From Emticicia aquatica (lineage in GTDB: Bacteria > Bacteroidota > Bacteroidia > Cytophagales > Spirosomataceae): a stretch of DNA of 64,000 nucleotides. Every line of letters starts with the position of its first letter. Positions within the stretch are counted from its first letter, which is position 1. The stretch lies in assembly GCF_923079645.1 (NCBI RefSeq), contig NZ_CAKLPY010000002.1, forward strand, positions 1,178,001 through 1,242,000. Direction: 5' to 3'. A model generated the notes under the pieces. That model made no database searches. It was not told the origin of the DNA and saw nothing but the letters and a program-made list of their open reading frames with translations. The position numbers and the translations under genes were made by a program. Positions 1 to 10,430 of this stretch are shown here, one piece after another.

Positions 1-75
1 TTTAATAATTATTTAGCATGTCTTTGGAATGAAATTTGCTTAGAATTAACACGTTGTATGCTTTTAACTTAGGCA

Positions 76-1143
76 ATGAAAAAACTTTATTTAAGGATTG
101 TCCTTTTGTCTTTAGTCGGCTTGAATAGCGTGGCTCAAGATGCTCAATTTTCGCAGTTTTATGCGGCTCCGATGTATCAGAATCCAGCATTTGCTGGAGG
201 AGCGTATGCCCCACGTCTGATTGCTAATTATCGAAACCAATGGCCTTCAATTAATGCTAACTTTGTAACGGCCGCCTTTTCGGTAGACCATTATATTGAA
301 AAGCTTAATAGTGGCATAGGGATAATGGTTGTCAACGATTCACAAGGGCCTGGTCGATTAAAAAGTACTGAATTAAGCGGTATTTATTCTTATCAAATTC
401 AATTAGGTGAAGAAAACTTCTTACGTCTTGGAGCTCAAGCAACCTATTCTAACAAAAGTTTAGATTATTTCGGTCTTACTTTTGGCGACCAATATACCAA
501 CAGAGGATTTTCTGGAAATCCATCTAGCGACCCATTTGCGAATTCAAACAATATTCAACCTATTAAATTTGTTGATTTCAGTGGTGGTGCCTTATTTTAT
601 AATAGCCTTTCTTGGTTAGGCGTTTCATTACATCATATCAATCGTCCTTCTTATACCTTTTTATCAACAACGCCTACAAGCCCAATTGCTGGTTGTCCGA
701 CAGGAGATTGTTTACCTCGAAAATTGAGTGTGAGCGGCGGTTTGAAATTTCCTCTTGCCAATCCTTTTTCTGGAGCAGCAAATGCTGATAAAGAATTTTC
801 GGTATCACCTGCGTTTTTATACAAAAGACAAGGTAAGTTTGACCAATTTGACTTAGGTTTTTATACAACCTATTCATCATTAACGGCAGGACTTTGGTAC
901 AGAGGTATTCCGATAAAAAAACCAACTATTTCTCGAACGAATCACGATGCCATCGTATTTTTGTTAGGTTATCGCCAAGATAATTTTTCGATTGGTTATA
1001 GTTATGATGTTACAATTTCTAGTTTAGGGCTTTCGACTGGTGGTTCTCACGAGATTTCGATCGCTTATCAATTAGACCCATTAGAACGAGATAGTCCTCG
1101 AAAAAGAAGAAATAAAAAGGAACTTTCTTGTCCAAGATATTAA
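76..1143 (+). CDS. PorP/SprF family type IX secretion outer-membrane protein
   Basis: The 355-residue product starts with a signal peptide ending near SVAQ, followed by the family hallmark DAQFSQFYAAPMYQNPAFAG, the conserved beginning of PorP/SprF proteins. The rest looks like an outer-membrane beta-barrel, with alternating short strands rich in Tyr, Phe and Gly. PorP/SprF proteins are T9SS-associated outer-membrane proteins, often partnered with large surface adhesins; no such adhesin gene lies in this window, but the region to the left is not visible. The gene ends in a clear terminator and is probably a single unit or the end of an operon entering from the left. Confidence 0.9.
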   Translation: MKKLYLRIVLLSLVGLNSVAQDAQFSQFYAAPMYQNPAFAGGAYAPRLIANYRNQWPSINANFVTAAFSVDHYIEKLNSGIGIMVVNDSQGPGRLKSTELSGIYSYQIQLGEENFLRLGAQATYSNKSLDYFGLTFGDQYTNRGFSGNPSSDPFANSNNIQPIKFVDFSGGALFYNSLSWLGVSLHHINRPSYTFLSTTPTSPIAGCPTGDCLPRKLSVSGGLKFPLANPFSGAANADKEFSVSPAFLYKRQGKFDQFDLGFYTTYSSLTAGLWYRGIPIKKPTISRTNHDAIVFLLGYRQDNFSIGYSYDVTISSLGLSTGGSHEISIAYQLDPLERDSPRKRRNKKELSCPRY

Positions 1144-1173
1144 TTTTAGAAAAGAATATTTCGCATTTTGCAT

Positions 1174-1206
1174 GAAAGGTTTGGTTTACCAAGCCTTTTT
1201 TGTTTT
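1174..1206 (+). terminator. Rho-independent terminator after the PorP/SprF gene
   Basis: A 10-bp stem (AAAGGTTTGG pairing with CCAAGCCTTT, one G-U pair) has a 4-base loop and is followed by a T tract. It lies 31 bp past the stop codon. Confidence 0.8.
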
Positions 1207-1255
1207 ATATTGCAATATAATTTGTAATCAATATAAAAACCAACTCTAAAATTTT

Positions 1256-2731
1256 ATGGAAAAAAGTATTTGGCGTAAAAAGCCTATGTCGGCTTATGAA
1301 GCAGACATTAAGAACAACCAACTTAAACGAGTAATGGGCAAATGGAGCCTTACAGCAATCGGTATTGGTGGTATTATTGGCGGTGGAATATTTGTATTAA
1401 CAGGAACAGCAGCCCATTATCATGCAGGACCAGCTTTAGCACTTTCATTTATTATAGCGGGTATTGGCTGTGTTTTTGCAGCACTGTGCTACTCGGAGTT
1501 TGCCTCAATGCTACCTGTTGAAGGCTCGGCTTATGCTTACGCTTATGGTACAATTGGTGAGCTTTTTGCTTGGATAATTGGCTGGGGACTTATTTTGGAA
1601 TACGCTATGGGAGCTATGACAGTTGCCGTGAGTTGGTCTGGTTATTTCAACAAACTTTTACATTTATTTGGCATTGAGATTCCATATTACTTGCGAAACG
1701 ACCCATGGTCAGCTGCTACATTCGCACAGGCTAATAACCTCGAACCATCGTCTTTTGCCTTTAACCTTCCTGCTTTTATTATTACTTGGGTTGTTACTTG
1801 GATATTAGTAAAAGGAATCAAAGAAGCAGCAAATACCAATAACTTAATTGTAATTCTAAAATTAGCTGCAATTATTTTCGTAATTATTGTTGGTGTGTTT
1901 TTCGTGAATTTAGATAACTGGCACCCTTTCATTCCTCAAACGGAAATGATTATGCATGATGATGGCATTGCAAAAGAGGCCTATGGTATAAAAGGTATTT
2001 TTAGCGGTGCTGCTGCTATTTTCTTTGCTTATATTGGTTTTGATGTGGTTTCAACATCAGCAGGAGAAGCAATTAATCCAAAAAAAGATGTTCCTTTCGC
2101 AATCATTGCATCCCTTTTAATATGTACAGTATTGTATATTATGGTTTCATTGGTTTTAACAGGAATGTTAAACTACAAAGACATTACTGGTGATGCACTG
2201 AAAGCTCCAGTTGCATTTGCGTTTGATAAAGTTGGTCAACCTTGGGCGGTATTTATTATTACCGCAGCAGCTACTGCTGGTTTGGTCTCTGTAATGTTAG
2301 TAATGATGTTGGGTCAAACACGTGTATTTTTAGGAATGGCAAAAGATGGTTTATTACCAAATTTCTTCAAAGAAATACACCCAACGTTCCAAACTCCTTG
2401 GAAAAGCACTGTATTGGTTGGTTTATTGGTATCAATCGTAGCATCATTTACACCAATCGGTATTTTAAGTGATATGACTAGTTTTGGTACTTTGTTTGCC
2501 TTTGCAATGGTTTGTTTAGCGGTATTAATTCTTCGATTCAGAGAACCGAATCGTGACCGTCCATTCAAAACACCTTTACTTAATATCGTAGCTCCATTGG
2601 GTATTATTACAAACTTTGCTTTAATGATGTTGTTAGACGGAAAAGCTCAAAAATTTGCAATGATTTGGATGTTATTAGGCTTTGTTATCTATTTTCTTTA
2701 CAGTAGAAATAAAAGTAAATTGAATGATTAA
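1256..2731 (+). CDS. APC-family amino acid permease
   Basis: This is a 491-residue integral membrane protein with about 12 to 14 hydrophobic segments. The first, beginning near residue 33, carries the APC signature GIGGIIGGGIFVLTG, whose glycine-rich break forms the substrate site in this superfamily. The length and the late extra helices fit the cationic amino acid transporter (CAT/YfnA-like) group more than the 450-residue bacterial permeases. It probably imports an amino acid across the inner membrane by proton coupling; the substrate cannot be read from sequence. It stands alone between two terminators. Confidence 0.88.
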   Translation: MEKSIWRKKPMSAYEADIKNNQLKRVMGKWSLTAIGIGGIIGGGIFVLTGTAAHYHAGPALALSFIIAGIGCVFAALCYSEFASMLPVEGSAYAYAYGTIGELFAWIIGWGLILEYAMGAMTVAVSWSGYFNKLLHLFGIEIPYYLRNDPWSAATFAQANNLEPSSFAFNLPAFIITWVVTWILVKGIKEAANTNNLIVILKLAAIIFVIIVGVFFVNLDNWHPFIPQTEMIMHDDGIAKEAYGIKGIFSGAAAIFFAYIGFDVVSTSAGEAINPKKDVPFAIIASLLICTVLYIMVSLVLTGMLNYKDITGDALKAPVAFAFDKVGQPWAVFIITAAATAGLVSVMLVMMLGQTRVFLGMAKDGLLPNFFKEIHPTFQTPWKSTVLVGLLVSIVASFTPIGILSDMTSFGTLFAFAMVCLAVLILRFREPNRDRPFKTPLLNIVAPLGIITNFALMMLLDGKAQKFAMIWMLLGFVIYFLYSRNKSKLND

Positions 2732-2744
2732 TTTATGTTATTCA

Positions 2745-2779
2745 CAAAAAAAGCTTCTGATGTTCAGAAGCTTTTTTTG
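2745..2779. terminator. Bidirectional terminator between the permease and the TPR membrane gene
   Basis: AAGCTTCTGA and TCAGAAGCTT form a perfect 10-bp stem with a 3-base loop. An A run precedes it and a T run follows it, so it can serve both convergent genes. Confidence 0.88.
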
Positions 2780-2781
2780 TT

Positions 2782-4677
2782 TTATGGTTGAATGCCCAAT
2801 TTTATCAAATTCTCACGAGCATCTTTATAATTTGGATTTCGTTTCATTACTTCTCTCAGATCTTTTATAGCCCCTTCTGTATCCCCTAAACTATATCGTG
2901 CTACTGCACGGTCATTGTAAGCAGTATCAACCGCTATGCCAATGGTTATCATTTTTGTATAATCATCATACGCTTCTTTAAACTTGTTTGCTTTAAGATT
3001 AGCAAAAGCTCTTAATGGCAAATAAGCAACTTTGTCTTGTCCAAGTTCCATTGCCTTTGTAAAATCTTCGGCCGATTGGGCAAAATTGCCTGCATCTCGA
3101 TTTGCAATTCCTCGATTATAATAGGCCACAAATTTTCGATGATTTGGCGAATTATCAATGCTTTTTTGATATAGTTCTAAAGCCTTTGGCATATTTCCTT
3201 TCAAATAATATGCATTAGCTAATGCTCCCATTAAAGCATACGATTGCACACCTTTCGAAGCAGCATATTCTCCATAACGAATCACTTGGTCAATTTCGCC
3301 CGAACGCCCAAAGTGGTTAGCTAAGTTTTCATTGACAACGGGTGATGTGGGTTCATATTTATATGAATTGGCAAACAATGTGCCTGTATCTTTATAAGTA
3401 AGCGTTTGCTTATAGGTCAAATACATAAAAATTATGGCAACGATGCTACTTCCTACAATCAAAGTATTTTTTGATGCAACTTTTTGATTAAGCCAATAAA
3501 AAACCATGAAAAATACACCAAAATAAGGAATATAGGCATAGCGTTCGGCCAAAATAGCTCCCCCAACAGATAAAAATTGAAGTACCAAAACGATTGTAAA
3601 GAAAAAGAACATTATTCCGAAAAACACTTCTTTTTGTCGGCGATAAAAAAATGCTGCTCCTCCTAAAATAACAATTGACCAAATCGGAGCAGTAATGTAT
3701 TGAATCGCACCGTATTGGTCAGCATTGGGATATGCATAAAAATTGTGTTGATTAATTGGAATAAATAGTTTGAAAATATAAACTAAGAAGCCATAAAAGC
3801 CAAATTTTATTCTATCTCCAAACGAAAGGGCATCGCTAAGGGCAACATCTAAGGTCATTTTTTCTAGTAGCCCGCCTAGATTTCCTCCACCTTGAACATG
3901 CACTGCTAAAGCACCAAATAATACTGCAACAATGAAAAAAGGAATTTTTGATGTAATGTTTTTTACAGTTAAAAAACCTTTATCAAACCAATAATCAATC
4001 AATAATAAAACCATTGGTAAAACAACGGCCATTGCTTTTGATAAACACGATAATACAAATAAAATGAAGCAATAGATAAGTAATTTTTGCTCACTTGTTT
4101 TCAAATACTTAACGTATTGGATACAAGCCAAGAAGAAAAACATTGTATAAAGCACATCTTTTCTCTCTGAAACCCAAATGACTGATTCGACGTGCATTGG
4201 ATGAATTCCCCAAAAAAGAGCAACCAAAAAACTCACCAAAGTATTATTACTGGTAAGTTGCTGCGAAAATCGAAAAATAAGAAAAGTATTAAAAAGATGA
4301 ATAAGCGTATTGACAACAATAAACGACGAAGCCGCCTTTCCAAATAAAGCAGAATTTAACCACAACGACGCCACCGTAAGTGGGTGATAATTTAAGGCAC
4401 ATTCAACCGTTAAAAGTCTAATAAGGTTGGCAAACGAAGGATTCTGAATCATAATGTTTTCAGTCGCATACATTTGGTCGTCCCAATTGACAAAACCATT
4501 TGAAAAACCTGCCGCAAATGCAATAATAACACAAGCAGCCAATGTAATATAAACCGTTATTGGACTCATCGTGAAATTATTATCACTTACTTTTGGTGCA
4601 GAAAATCCTCCCGTTTGGGACAAACTTGGTGCTTGAGATATTGTGTTTTGCTTGGTTTTTTGCTTATTTTTTGCCAT
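2782..4677 (-). CDS. TMTC-like polytopic membrane protein with C-terminal TPR repeats
   Basis: I chose the ATG at 4677 (MAKNKQKTKQN...), giving 631 residues; an in-frame ATG 90 bp upstream would add an unconvincing basic leader. The first ~440 residues hold about ten membrane segments. They include the motif VNWDDQMYATEN in the first periplasmic loop and GIHPMHVESVIWVSERKDVL, typical of the GT-C/PMT-like fold of TMTC-type proteins. Residues ~445-631 are four to five TPR repeats. Such proteins are thought to be O-mannosyltransferase-like enzymes, but the bacterial members are uncharacterised, so a glycosyl-transfer role is inference. It lies downstream of the large exported protein on the same strand. 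Confidence 0.75.
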   Translation of the reverse strand: MAKNKQKTKQNTISQAPSLSQTGGFSAPKVSDNNFTMSPITVYITLAACVIIAFAAGFSNGFVNWDDQMYATENIMIQNPSFANLIRLLTVECALNYHPLTVASLWLNSALFGKAASSFIVVNTLIHLFNTFLIFRFSQQLTSNNTLVSFLVALFWGIHPMHVESVIWVSERKDVLYTMFFFLACIQYVKYLKTSEQKLLIYCFILFVLSCLSKAMAVVLPMVLLLIDYWFDKGFLTVKNITSKIPFFIVAVLFGALAVHVQGGGNLGGLLEKMTLDVALSDALSFGDRIKFGFYGFLVYIFKLFIPINQHNFYAYPNADQYGAIQYITAPIWSIVILGGAAFFYRRQKEVFFGIMFFFFTIVLVLQFLSVGGAILAERYAYIPYFGVFFMVFYWLNQKVASKNTLIVGSSIVAIIFMYLTYKQTLTYKDTGTLFANSYKYEPTSPVVNENLANHFGRSGEIDQVIRYGEYAASKGVQSYALMGALANAYYLKGNMPKALELYQKSIDNSPNHRKFVAYYNRGIANRDAGNFAQSAEDFTKAMELGQDKVAYLPLRAFANLKANKFKEAYDDYTKMITIGIAVDTAYNDRAVARYSLGDTEGAIKDLREVMKRNPNYKDARENLIKLGIQP

Positions 4678-4802
4678 AATTAAATGAGTTTGGGTTCTCC
4701 TTTGCGAATATAGCAATTTCTTTGCCAATCGAACAAAAGGAAAGCGAGAATACATCTGGCTGGCCAAAATGTATGCTCGCTTTGATTAATATTTTAAAAA
4801 AT

Positions 4803-7800
4803 TTAGAAACCGTCTTTTTCGTCCTCTACTTTTTTCTTCTTTTCATCTTTTTTCTGCGTTTCATCTTTCGGAACTTCGGCTAACTTTTTTGCATCGGTTG
4901 GTTTTTGTCCAGCAATTTTTGGCTTTTCTTTGATACCACGATACGTTTCCAAGAATGTTTTTCTATATAGCATTGCTTCTGCGAAATCAACTGGAATTAC
5001 CTGATAATCTTTGATTTTTTTCTTATCAGCTTTCGCTGTAATAGCAGTATTAAAGTTATCATCCGAAGAAATTAGTCCCATTTGACCATCTTTATAACCC
5101 ATATAATACCAGTTTTCACCTGAAAGCTCTAAGAAAATATACATTTCATCGCCCGTAACAGGGTTTTTACGAATCTCTACATAACCGTTTACTTTCGCGT
5201 TAATATCGGTTTCACCAATGTTGGAGATTGCGAGTTTGCCAACACTTCGATAAGTATTATATTTTGGCGACCAAAGAAGTTTTAAATCACTGAAAACAAT
5301 GGTATTTGCAAATTTTGGAGAAAACTTGAATAAAGGAACATATTCACGAGCAGATTTATTTTTATATTCTTCAATATCTTTATCGCCCACAAATTTTGCA
5401 ATTTTCGTAACTAATTCAGGAGAATTAAGTTCGATTGCTGCATCATTTATTCCCAAATCAAGATTAGTTTTAACAATTTTATCGGCCATGTTTGTCAATA
5501 ATGGCTGTGCAATAGGGAAGTTCACGAGCATCATTGTATTGAATTCATGATTTGCTGTATCCAACCTGATTTTTGCAAAACCAGATGTTTGTACAAAAGA
5601 CGAAATTTTTTCATTCATTAAATCAAAACGTCCTTCCAAATTAATGATTCCTTTTTCATCCAAAATCTCGTACTTATTACTTGCTAAAGTTCGACCTTCT
5701 TCTGGAATAATGCTAAAAAGTTTATTTGGTTCATCTCTGCGACAAATACCGCTTACAAGGAAAACATTTTGGTCTTCGGGTACTTCTTTTGTCGATAAGA
5801 AAGTCGGATAAAGCCCATTGGAAGAAGTGGTTGTTCGGAAATGAAGTCCTGCAAAAATTGGTGAATTACCACTTTTCAAGTTTTTATCTACTGTAATTCT
5901 AATTTCCTCTGATTTATTGCCTTTGTAGGTTATCCAATAACCTCCTAGTTTAGGATATTTTTTTAATTCAGGAATAATATATCCGTCCAAAGACAAGTTT
6001 TTTTCGGGAGCAAGCATCGTGATTGAACCTTTATAAAGCATTTTTGGCGATAAAAACATACTATCACGCTCAATAACCGTTGCACTTGCCACTGTTGAAA
6101 GATTTTTGTTTTTACTTCGTCTTGACTCACCATCAACAGTTATATCTCGAAGTTCAAAGTTACCCATTTTGATATTGAAAGTATCTTTCTTGACATTCAC
6201 AAATTGGTAGGTAGCATCTCCCGTAAATTTATTTTTTGATATAATCTGAATATTTCCATTAATCAAATTATGGTAGCCATTAAGTGTATCAATCGTTAAA
6301 CGAGCATTTTTGAATGGAAGCATATCAGCATCTCGTCGGATTGAAACTTGTCCTTTATCAGGCAAGATTTTTGCATCCGCTGATTTTATAAATGGCACAC
6401 CACCGATGTTGAATGTCATTTGGTCAATATCATAAATGGCCGAATTTCCGTTGAATGCCAAACCTTCTTGCGAAGCATTAGTTGAAGTGAATATCGATTT
6501 TTCAACATCCCCTTTCATACTGATTTTTTTGTTTTTGATATTCCACTCCGCTCGGTCAATATTGGTTTTGTAGGCCGCATAAGGAAACTCTAAAGTCGAA
6601 CCTGTACTATCATTAAAGTTTCCTTGATTGGTTGCAATATTTACGATACTATTATTAACGTTAAAGTTTACGTTTACGTTTTTACCCAAAAGCACAGATT
6701 TTGCTGTTGCCTGAGTTGATTTTACATTAAACTGCGACCTGTCTGCAATAAAGCCTTCTTTGTTAAATTTGAATTGTTCGGAAGCTGTTTCGGAGTCAGT
6801 ACGAATCAATTTACCGATACCAAATAAACCACCTGTACGAACCACTAACTTTCCTTTCAACGATGACGTTCCTGTGTAAAAGTTAAATCCCGCCTTTGAT
6901 GAGATAATCATGCTATCAACTTTAGGTCTCCATTTCAGCGTATAATCATTAATGGCTACCTGTGGAAAATACGACCCTTTCAATACACTTTCATTGATTC
7001 TACCCAATTGTCCTGTAGCTGTCAATGAATCTGCCATGAAAAGTATTTCTTTCGCAGTCATTGTTGCCGCTAAGTGATTGATATCTCCTTCTGAATGTAG
7101 CCCTTTTCCGTCCATAGCTAATGCCGACGAAAATGTAACTGAAGTTTCGTTGCCAAATACATTATATTTCCCATTCGGAACTTTGTGCAAAAAACCCAAA
7201 GTTGTATCAGGCATAATTCTCAATACTTCCTTGAAAGGTTTAAATATATTGCCAGCATAGAATGTTCCATCAAACTCAATATCCTTAACTGCCAAACTAT
7301 CAAAGTCAATTCTTGGAACATCGAATTTCACATCACGGCTGTATTTTCTTATACCACGGGCTGGTTCATCAAAATAAACAATAACACCTTCGTCGATTTT
7401 TAATCTTGGATATTGTGGTAAATAAACTTTCCCTGACTTATTATCTGGTCTATTTAGAAAGAGCGTTCCAGGTTTTAAAAATTTAATATGACCTCCAATT
7501 TCTTGTCGTCCGCCTTTGCGGTAAACTTCTTGGGGCGTAAAAGTTACTGAGTCAATTTTATTAAGTGAAAGGGCAAATTTTTCGTAGTCAAATAATAAGT
7601 CTTTACCAGAAAAACGGTAGTTACGAGCTTTAAATTGACCACTAAAGGTAAACGTTCTATTTTTAGTGACTTTTATTGTTCGGTCATAAGGCAATACATA
7701 TATTCTGAGTGAGTCGCTCAAATTAAAACGCCTTATTCCTCTGATAGTCAATATTTTATCATTCAAATTCAACGTAGCATTTGAAGTTGAATCTTTACTG

Positions 7801-9563
7801 TTGCCATAAATTGAAGGAATCAAGAAATCATCATAATCTCTTTTTCCTGCAAAAGCCGAAAGGTAATTTTGACCTTTACTTGTTATTTTGAAAATATCAT
7901 CTGAAGGATTATAATCAACAAATCCTTGCTGAACCGCAACCATTAGACCGCCACGAATATTTTGCGTCAAAACTTTATTATAATCTGCAATTTCGTTGAG
8001 CGTGAAAGTCAGTTTATTATTCTTTTGCGTGAAGTTCCCCACCATCAATAAAGGATTAAATCCTGCACTACTATTGAGACCCGTTACTCGCTGAGCATCA
8101 TAAAAATCAAAAGATTCAAATACGGCAGGAACTTGGGTTTTAGCCGAAACAATATAAAAATCCATTTTCCCATCATTCAAATTCCATCGCATCGCATCCG
8201 ATTTAATGTTCATTTGATGATACGTATCCGAAAATGTCGTTTCTTTAAAACCGCCCGACTCAATTTTATTGAGTCGTAAAGTATAATTTTTTTGGTTGTA
8301 ATTAAGTTTTACGGCTGGATGATAGATAGAATCTTTGTCGATAAATGACACAAAATTTGCCAATTGCGAAGTAATAAGCGAATCACTCAGCTCAAAACGG
8401 GTACTACTGGCTTTGAAATAAACTTTACCATCTTTTTTGACTAAAATATTTGAATACCGATTCTGAACAGACGAAGAGAATATTTTATTTCCTGACATCG
8501 AAAACCCACCTCGATATTCTATGTTTCGGTCAATATTTTTTATAAATGCATCACTTTGATAAGACATAAACCTTGGATAACTAGGCGGAGCATTTTTTAT
8601 GCGTTTTTCGCTTTTGTATTCAAAAACACCTTTAATCGGAGCTGTGAGGCGGTCGGTATAAGTAAGTGTCACATCTTCTGCAGAAAACTTTGGATTTCTA
8701 ATTTCAAAAGCAAAATCTATTAAAATTACCGATATTTGAGGCAGTTTTGCACTTTCAAAAGTAAAAAAACCGCCTTTCCCTACATAAACACCATCTTTTA
8801 AAGAAACAATTCCGCTCGTTTTTTTTATCCAAACCGAATCGCTTGCAGTTGCCATGATGATGTCAACATTGTTTAATTGTATCGAAAGCCCACCAATAAT
8901 TGGCATCGCTTTTTTATCTGGTTCAAAAATTGATTTTGAAGAAGTAATAACCGTTTCTGGAGCAGTTGGCGTATCCCAATCATCAAAGTATTTTTTCTGT
9001 TCGAGTTCTGTTTGAGATGTAGAAGTATTTGGCGTTGCTGCTGGGGCATTTGTATCAGAAGCTTTTTCTAAAAACATTAAATCATAACTTCCACCAAGAG
9101 CATACAAACGATTATAATTTGATGAATAAAGACGTCGTTTTTCTAGAAAATCCCTCAAGGTTTCTAGCATTTTCGTCGAGGTTTTCAAATCATAGCCATC
9201 CACAAATTTTTGAGTAATATTAATCAAATTACTTATTTTCTCATCAGAAAACTTTTCTTGCTCAATAGCTTTCTCCAAAATCGTAAAGAAATAATAGAAT
9301 TGAGCCATTTTATGGCCACGAGTTCCCATTTTCCTGCAAGTTTGGATAAGCGAAGTTTTCTGTTCAGCACTAAAACGGCTTGTCCAATAAGATTCAAACT
9401 TTTTTCCAGTAGCAATCGCAACAGCATTATTATCAGTTGCCATAACGGTCTGAATATCTGTTATAAAAGTTTCTGGTTGCTCCGATAAACGTATCAACTG
9501 TGCTTTTGATGAAAAAGACAGAAAAAAAATGGCTAGAAATGAAATGGCTTTGAGGTGCCGCAT
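4803..9563 (-). CDS. Large exported protein of unknown function, 1586 residues
   Basis: The ATG at 9563 places a signal peptide (MRHLKAISFLAIFFLSFSSKAQ) at the N-terminus, so I prefer it to the upstream ATG at 9602. I recognise no domain. The mature protein is strand-rich, with many Asn/Asp turns and recurring patterns of the kind IYDID...F.IGGVPFIKSADAKI, and no transmembrane helix. It ends in a Lys/Glu/Asp-rich tail of about 45 residues. It starts 43 bp after prmA on the same strand, so the two probably share a transcript. The architecture suggests a periplasmic or surface scaffold; OstA/AsmA-like folds are a guess only. Confidence 0.85.
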   Translation of the reverse strand: MRHLKAISFLAIFFLSFSSKAQLIRLSEQPETFITDIQTVMATDNNAVAIATGKKFESYWTSRFSAEQKTSLIQTCRKMGTRGHKMAQFYYFFTILEKAIEQEKFSDEKISNLINITQKFVDGYDLKTSTKMLETLRDFLEKRRLYSSNYNRLYALGGSYDLMFLEKASDTNAPAATPNTSTSQTELEQKKYFDDWDTPTAPETVITSSKSIFEPDKKAMPIIGGLSIQLNNVDIIMATASDSVWIKKTSGIVSLKDGVYVGKGGFFTFESAKLPQISVILIDFAFEIRNPKFSAEDVTLTYTDRLTAPIKGVFEYKSEKRIKNAPPSYPRFMSYQSDAFIKNIDRNIEYRGGFSMSGNKIFSSSVQNRYSNILVKKDGKVYFKASSTRFELSDSLITSQLANFVSFIDKDSIYHPAVKLNYNQKNYTLRLNKIESGGFKETTFSDTYHQMNIKSDAMRWNLNDGKMDFYIVSAKTQVPAVFESFDFYDAQRVTGLNSSAGFNPLLMVGNFTQKNNKLTFTLNEIADYNKVLTQNIRGGLMVAVQQGFVDYNPSDDIFKITSKGQNYLSAFAGKRDYDDFLIPSIYGNSKDSTSNATLNLNDKILTIRGIRRFNLSDSLRIYVLPYDRTIKVTKNRTFTFSGQFKARNYRFSGKDLLFDYEKFALSLNKIDSVTFTPQEVYRKGGRQEIGGHIKFLKPGTLFLNRPDNKSGKVYLPQYPRLKIDEGVIVYFDEPARGIRKYSRDVKFDVPRIDFDSLAVKDIEFDGTFYAGNIFKPFKEVLRIMPDTTLGFLHKVPNGKYNVFGNETSVTFSSALAMDGKGLHSEGDINHLAATMTAKEILFMADSLTATGQLGRINESVLKGSYFPQVAINDYTLKWRPKVDSMIISSKAGFNFYTGTSSLKGKLVVRTGGLFGIGKLIRTDSETASEQFKFNKEGFIADRSQFNVKSTQATAKSVLLGKNVNVNFNVNNSIVNIATNQGNFNDSTGSTLEFPYAAYKTNIDRAEWNIKNKKISMKGDVEKSIFTSTNASQEGLAFNGNSAIYDIDQMTFNIGGVPFIKSADAKILPDKGQVSIRRDADMLPFKNARLTIDTLNGYHNLINGNIQIISKNKFTGDATYQFVNVKKDTFNIKMGNFELRDITVDGESRRSKNKNLSTVASATVIERDSMFLSPKMLYKGSITMLAPEKNLSLDGYIIPELKKYPKLGGYWITYKGNKSEEIRITVDKNLKSGNSPIFAGLHFRTTTSSNGLYPTFLSTKEVPEDQNVFLVSGICRRDEPNKLFSIIPEEGRTLASNKYEILDEKGIINLEGRFDLMNEKISSFVQTSGFAKIRLDTANHEFNTMMLVNFPIAQPLLTNMADKIVKTNLDLGINDAAIELNSPELVTKIAKFVGDKDIEEYKNKSAREYVPLFKFSPKFANTIVFSDLKLLWSPKYNTYRSVGKLAISNIGETDINAKVNGYVEIRKNPVTGDEMYIFLELSGENWYYMGYKDGQMGLISSDDNFNTAITAKADKKKIKDYQVIPVDFAEAMLYRKTFLETYRGIKEKPKIAGQKPTDAKKLAEVPKDETQKKDEKKKKVEDEKDGF

Positions 9564-9605
9564 GGTATCAGAAAATTGCGAACTAAAAATAAAATATAGC
9601 ATTAC

Positions 9606-10430
9606 TTAACTTTTAAAAACGACCGAAGCCCATTGATTCTTGCTTAATTGAGCTACTTTTTTTAAACCAACAGACTCGGCAACAGCCTGAATATCAGTAA
9701 TATCTGTTTCATAAAAACCGCTGATGACGAGTGAAGCACCTTCTGTCATAAAGTTTTTATATGCTGGAATTTGTTGTAATAAAATATTACGATTGATATT
9801 TGCCAGCACTATTTCATACTTCTCTTCGGGTTCGTTTTCAATAGTTCCTAACCTAACCGTGATATTTTTGGCATTATTTAAGGCAACATTTTCAATAGTG
9901 TTTTCAACAGACCATTCATCAATATCAAATGCACTGATATATTTAGCCTCTAGTTTTGACGCCAAGACCGCCAAAATCCCTGTTCCTGTTCCAACGTCAA
10001 GTACTTTTTTGTCTTGATGCGGAATCGTTAATTGGTGTTCCATAACCATTGAAGTGGTTTCGTGGTGACCTGTTCCGAAAGACATTTTTGGAGTAATTAT
10101 GATTTCATAAAGAAAATCGGGTTTAGCTTCGTGAAAATCGGCTCGAACATAAATATTATTTCCAATCGAAATGGGTTGAAAGTTTTTTTCCCATTCTTCG
10201 TTCCAATTTTGTTTGGCAATTTTCTTGAAAGAATAAGAAATTGCCGTCCGTTCGGCATAACTTTCGAGCATATTTTTTACAGTCAAATCGTCAAAAACAT
10301 CTTCTTGAATATAAGCTTCTAAGCCATCTTCAGTTTCTACGAAAGATTCAAAGCCGAGTTCGGCCAATTCTGCCATCATAATTTCGGCAAAGTCAAGGTC
10401 AATTTGTAAGGAAAGTTCGATGTATGACAC
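9606..10430 (-). CDS. prmA: Ribosomal protein L11 methyltransferase PrmA
   Basis: The 274-residue product has a small N-terminal L11-recognition domain (about residues 1-70). A class I SAM-dependent methyltransferase domain follows, with motif I VLDVGTGTG at 143-151. The family motifs MSFGTGHHETT (116-126) and LANINRN are both present and distinguish PrmA from other methyltransferases. It trimethylates ribosomal protein L11 using S-adenosylmethionine in the cytoplasm. It is the first gene of a probable unit with the large exported protein downstream. Confidence 0.95.
   Translation of the reverse strand: MSYIELSLQIDLDFAEIMMAELAELGFESFVETEDGLEAYIQEDVFDDLTVKNMLESYAERTAISYSFKKIAKQNWNEEWEKNFQPISIGNNIYVRADFHEAKPDFLYEIIITPKMSFGTGHHETTSMVMEHQLTIPHQDKKVLDVGTGTGILAVLASKLEAKYISAFDIDEWSVENTIENVALNNAKNITVRLGTIENEPEEKYEIVLANINRNILLQQIPAYKNFMTEGASLVISGFYETDITDIQAVAESVGLKKVAQLSKNQWASVVFKS

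Noticed and set aside
2..214. Minus-strand 70-residue open frame at the left edge
   Set aside because: Antisense to the start of the PorP/SprF gene and without any recognisable feature.
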